Position numbers and translations under genes: made by a program
Shown here: positions 36,475 through 37,155 of the stretch, piece by piece
Numbering within the stretch: the first letter of the stretch is position 1
How the letters are laid out: every line of letters begins with the position of its first letter
Notes under the pieces: model-generated
Database searches by the model: none
Seen by the model: the letters and a program-made list of their open reading frames with translations, nothing else
Told to the model about the DNA's origin: nothing
Assembly (NCBI GenBank): GCA_031261705.1
Contig: JAISJD010000002.1
Location: forward strand, 1 to 37,155
From: Lactobacillales bacterium
Lineage (GTDB): Bacteria > Bacillota > Bacilli > Lactobacillales > Streptococcaceae
Length of the DNA stretch: 37,155 bases
Reading direction: 5' to 3'

Positions 36475-36765
36475 ATGAAGAAATCAGAAGTAAAAGCAGA
36501 GATCCTTAGCTACTTACAGGAAAATTATGAAGGCACATTAAGCGACAAACAAATAGAAGAATTATTGACTCTCGCCTTACAGATTGAACACGTCACTCAA
36601 GCACAAGAATTACGACTAATTCGCGTGTCCTTACTTGGGATTATTGGTATGATAAATTCCGATAACTTCTCAAAAAAGGAAACTAGCCTACAAATTGAGG
36701 GCGTTATTTCGGAATTAGAAATGTTGATTAAAAAATCAGAAAATGAAGAAAATATTGTCAAGTAA
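36475..36765 (+). CDS. Hypothetical protein, 96 aa
   Basis: I do not recognise this protein. AAGGAGCGTG precedes the ATG at good spacing and a perfect extended -10 lies upstream, so it is very likely real. The product is predicted mostly helical, charged, with a moderately hydrophobic middle (about 48-58, VSLLGIIGMIN) too short and polar to call a membrane segment with confidence. Leu/Ile spacing in the first half could support a coiled coil. It is divergent from the Na+/H+ antiporter and upstream of rpmG. No function is proposed. Confidence 0.75.
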   Translation: MKKSEVKAEILSYLQENYEGTLSDKQIEELLTLALQIEHVTQAQELRLIRVSLLGIIGMINSDNFSKKETSLQIEGVISELEMLIKKSENEENIVK

Positions 36766-36783
36766 AATTACTTTACTTTTTTT
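36760..36783 (+). terminator. Weak terminator after the 96-aa gene
   Basis: AAGTAAA (36760-36766) and TTTACTT (36772-36778) form a 7-bp, AT-rich stem with a 5-nt loop, followed by T residues. The stem includes the stop codon. Read-through into rpmG is plausible. Confidence 0.45.
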
Positions 36784-36805
36784 ATGAAAACGGTAGATTT
36801 TCATA

Positions 36806-36811
36806 TATAAT
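36806..36811 (+). promoter_or_regulatory. Candidate -10 of rpmG
   Basis: A perfect TATAAT at 36806-36811 lies about 66 nt upstream of rpmG. The -35 region (around 36783-36788) is poor. The short leader can form a small hairpin, GAGC (36835-36838) with GCTC (36844-36847). Confidence 0.5.
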
Positions 36812-36877
36812 CGTGCTATTATTGATGGGTCAGTGAGCGGAATGCTCTCATAAAAATTCGTATAGGGAGGGAAAAAT

Positions 36878-37027
36878 ATGCGCGTAAATATTACATTAGA
36901 ATGCACTTCTTGCAAAGAACGTAATTATCTTTCAAACAAAAACAAACGTAATAACCCAGACCGTTTGGAAGTTAAAAAATATTGCCCACGTGAACGTAAA
37001 GTTACTTTGCACCGTGAAACTAAATAA
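36878..37027 (+). CDS. rpmG: 50S ribosomal protein L33
   Basis: A 49-aa protein starting [17 protein letters not shown], with a strong GGGAGGG ribosome site. It is the L33 type with CxxC near the N-terminus (Cys9, Cys12) but only one Cys in the second knuckle (Cys36; the expected fourth Cys is Glu39), as I recall also for B. subtilis RpmGA. It sits at the E-site region of the 50S subunit. Bacilli usually carry several L33 genes, and zinc-dependent switching between forms is known; no Zur box is seen here. Too short to be captured by a typical length cut-off, but clear from its sequence. Confidence 0.95.
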   Translation: MRVNITLECTSCKERNYLSNKNKRNNPDRLEVKKYCPRERKVTLHRETK

Positions 37028-37035
37028 TTACCGTT

Positions 37036-37128
37036 AAAGAGGCTGGGACAAAACTAGCTTCTCAATAAGAAATAGGGTGTGGATAACTTCCGATGAAACT
37101 TGGAAAATGTTATCCACACCCTATTTCT
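37036..37128 (+). repeat. GAGGCTGGGACA element with 20-bp perfect hairpin, right copy
   Basis: AAAGAGGCTGGGACAA (37036-37051) matches the left-end copy (107-122, minus). It is followed by a perfect 20-bp inverted repeat: AGAAATAGGGTGTGGATAAC (37068-37087) and its complement at 37109-37128, with a small inner TTCC/GGAA pair (37088-37091, 37102-37105). Each arm contains a DnaA-box sequence. It lies 9 nt after the rpmG stop and may end its transcript, though no T-run follows. Confidence 0.65.
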
Positions 37129-37155
37129 GTTAATTAACGACAAAAAGAACGCGAA

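Noticed and set aside
37068-37128. Replication origin suggested by two DnaA boxes
   Set aside because: Only two boxes are present, both forced by one palindrome, with no dnaA, dnaN or AT-rich unwinding region next to them.

Overview
The window is low-G+C Gram-positive (Firmicutes) chromosome, most likely from the Enterococcaceae (Enterococcus or Vagococcus). The reasons are an aromatic amino acid operon in the order aroE-aroB-aroC-tyrA-aroA-aroK-pheA followed by an LCP gene, a murI / rph-rdgB fusion / phosphoesterase / CBS-protein cluster, strong GGAGG ribosome sites with frequent TTG starts, a CcpA-type cre site, and copies of an AAAGAGGCTGGGACAA element at both ends. The genus assignment is inference.

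Layout. Bases 1-710 hold a terminator, one copy of the repeat element, a 65-aa orphan gene framed by a 12-bp inverted repeat, and a possible coding remnant. Bases 711-3270 (minus) carry an arcD-type amino acid antiporter and an arcT-type aminotransferase behind a promoter region containing a cre site and paired palindromes. Bases 3541-4389 carry a DegV-family lipid-binding protein.

Bases 4552-19812 (minus) appear to form one roughly 15-kb wall teichoic acid or cell-wall glycopolymer operon. It reads, in transcription order: LCP ligase, tagB-type primase, tagA, a TagF/TarF-type transferase, tagD, a family 2 glycosyltransferase, a second TagF-like enzyme, a 989-aa glycosyltransferase/TagF fusion, an XcbB/CpsF-like protein, glf (UDP-galactopyranose mutase), tagH (ABC ATPase with extracellular LysM domains) and tagG (ABC permease). 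Divergently transcribed mnaA (20300-21415) makes the UDP-ManNAc that TagA needs. The gene set suggests a ManNAc-GlcNAc linkage unit carrying glycerol phosphate and probably galactofuranose, exported by TagGH and attached to peptidoglycan by an LCP enzyme. A second LCP gene lies beyond mnaA. The centre of the operon (about 9.1-13.8 kb) is visibly more AT-rich than its surroundings, which suits a strain-variable, horizontally exchanged segment.

Bases 22826-29748 (minus) are the shikimate/phenylalanine/tyrosine operon, which lacks DAHP synthase, 3-dehydroquinase and chorismate mutase. Bases 29886-33245 (minus) hold a CBS protein of the c-di-AMP-binding CbpB/DarB type, a metallophosphoesterase, an RNase PH-RdgB fusion and glutamate racemase. 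Bases 33451-36343 (minus) hold endonuclease IV and a CPA1 Na+/H+ antiporter. The right end (plus) carries a 96-aa unknown gene, rpmG (ribosomal protein L33), and a second repeat element whose 20-bp hairpin arms each contain a perfect DnaA-box sequence.

I saw no tRNA, rRNA, CRISPR array, transposase or complete mobile element. All calls come from reading the sequence; no database search was run.
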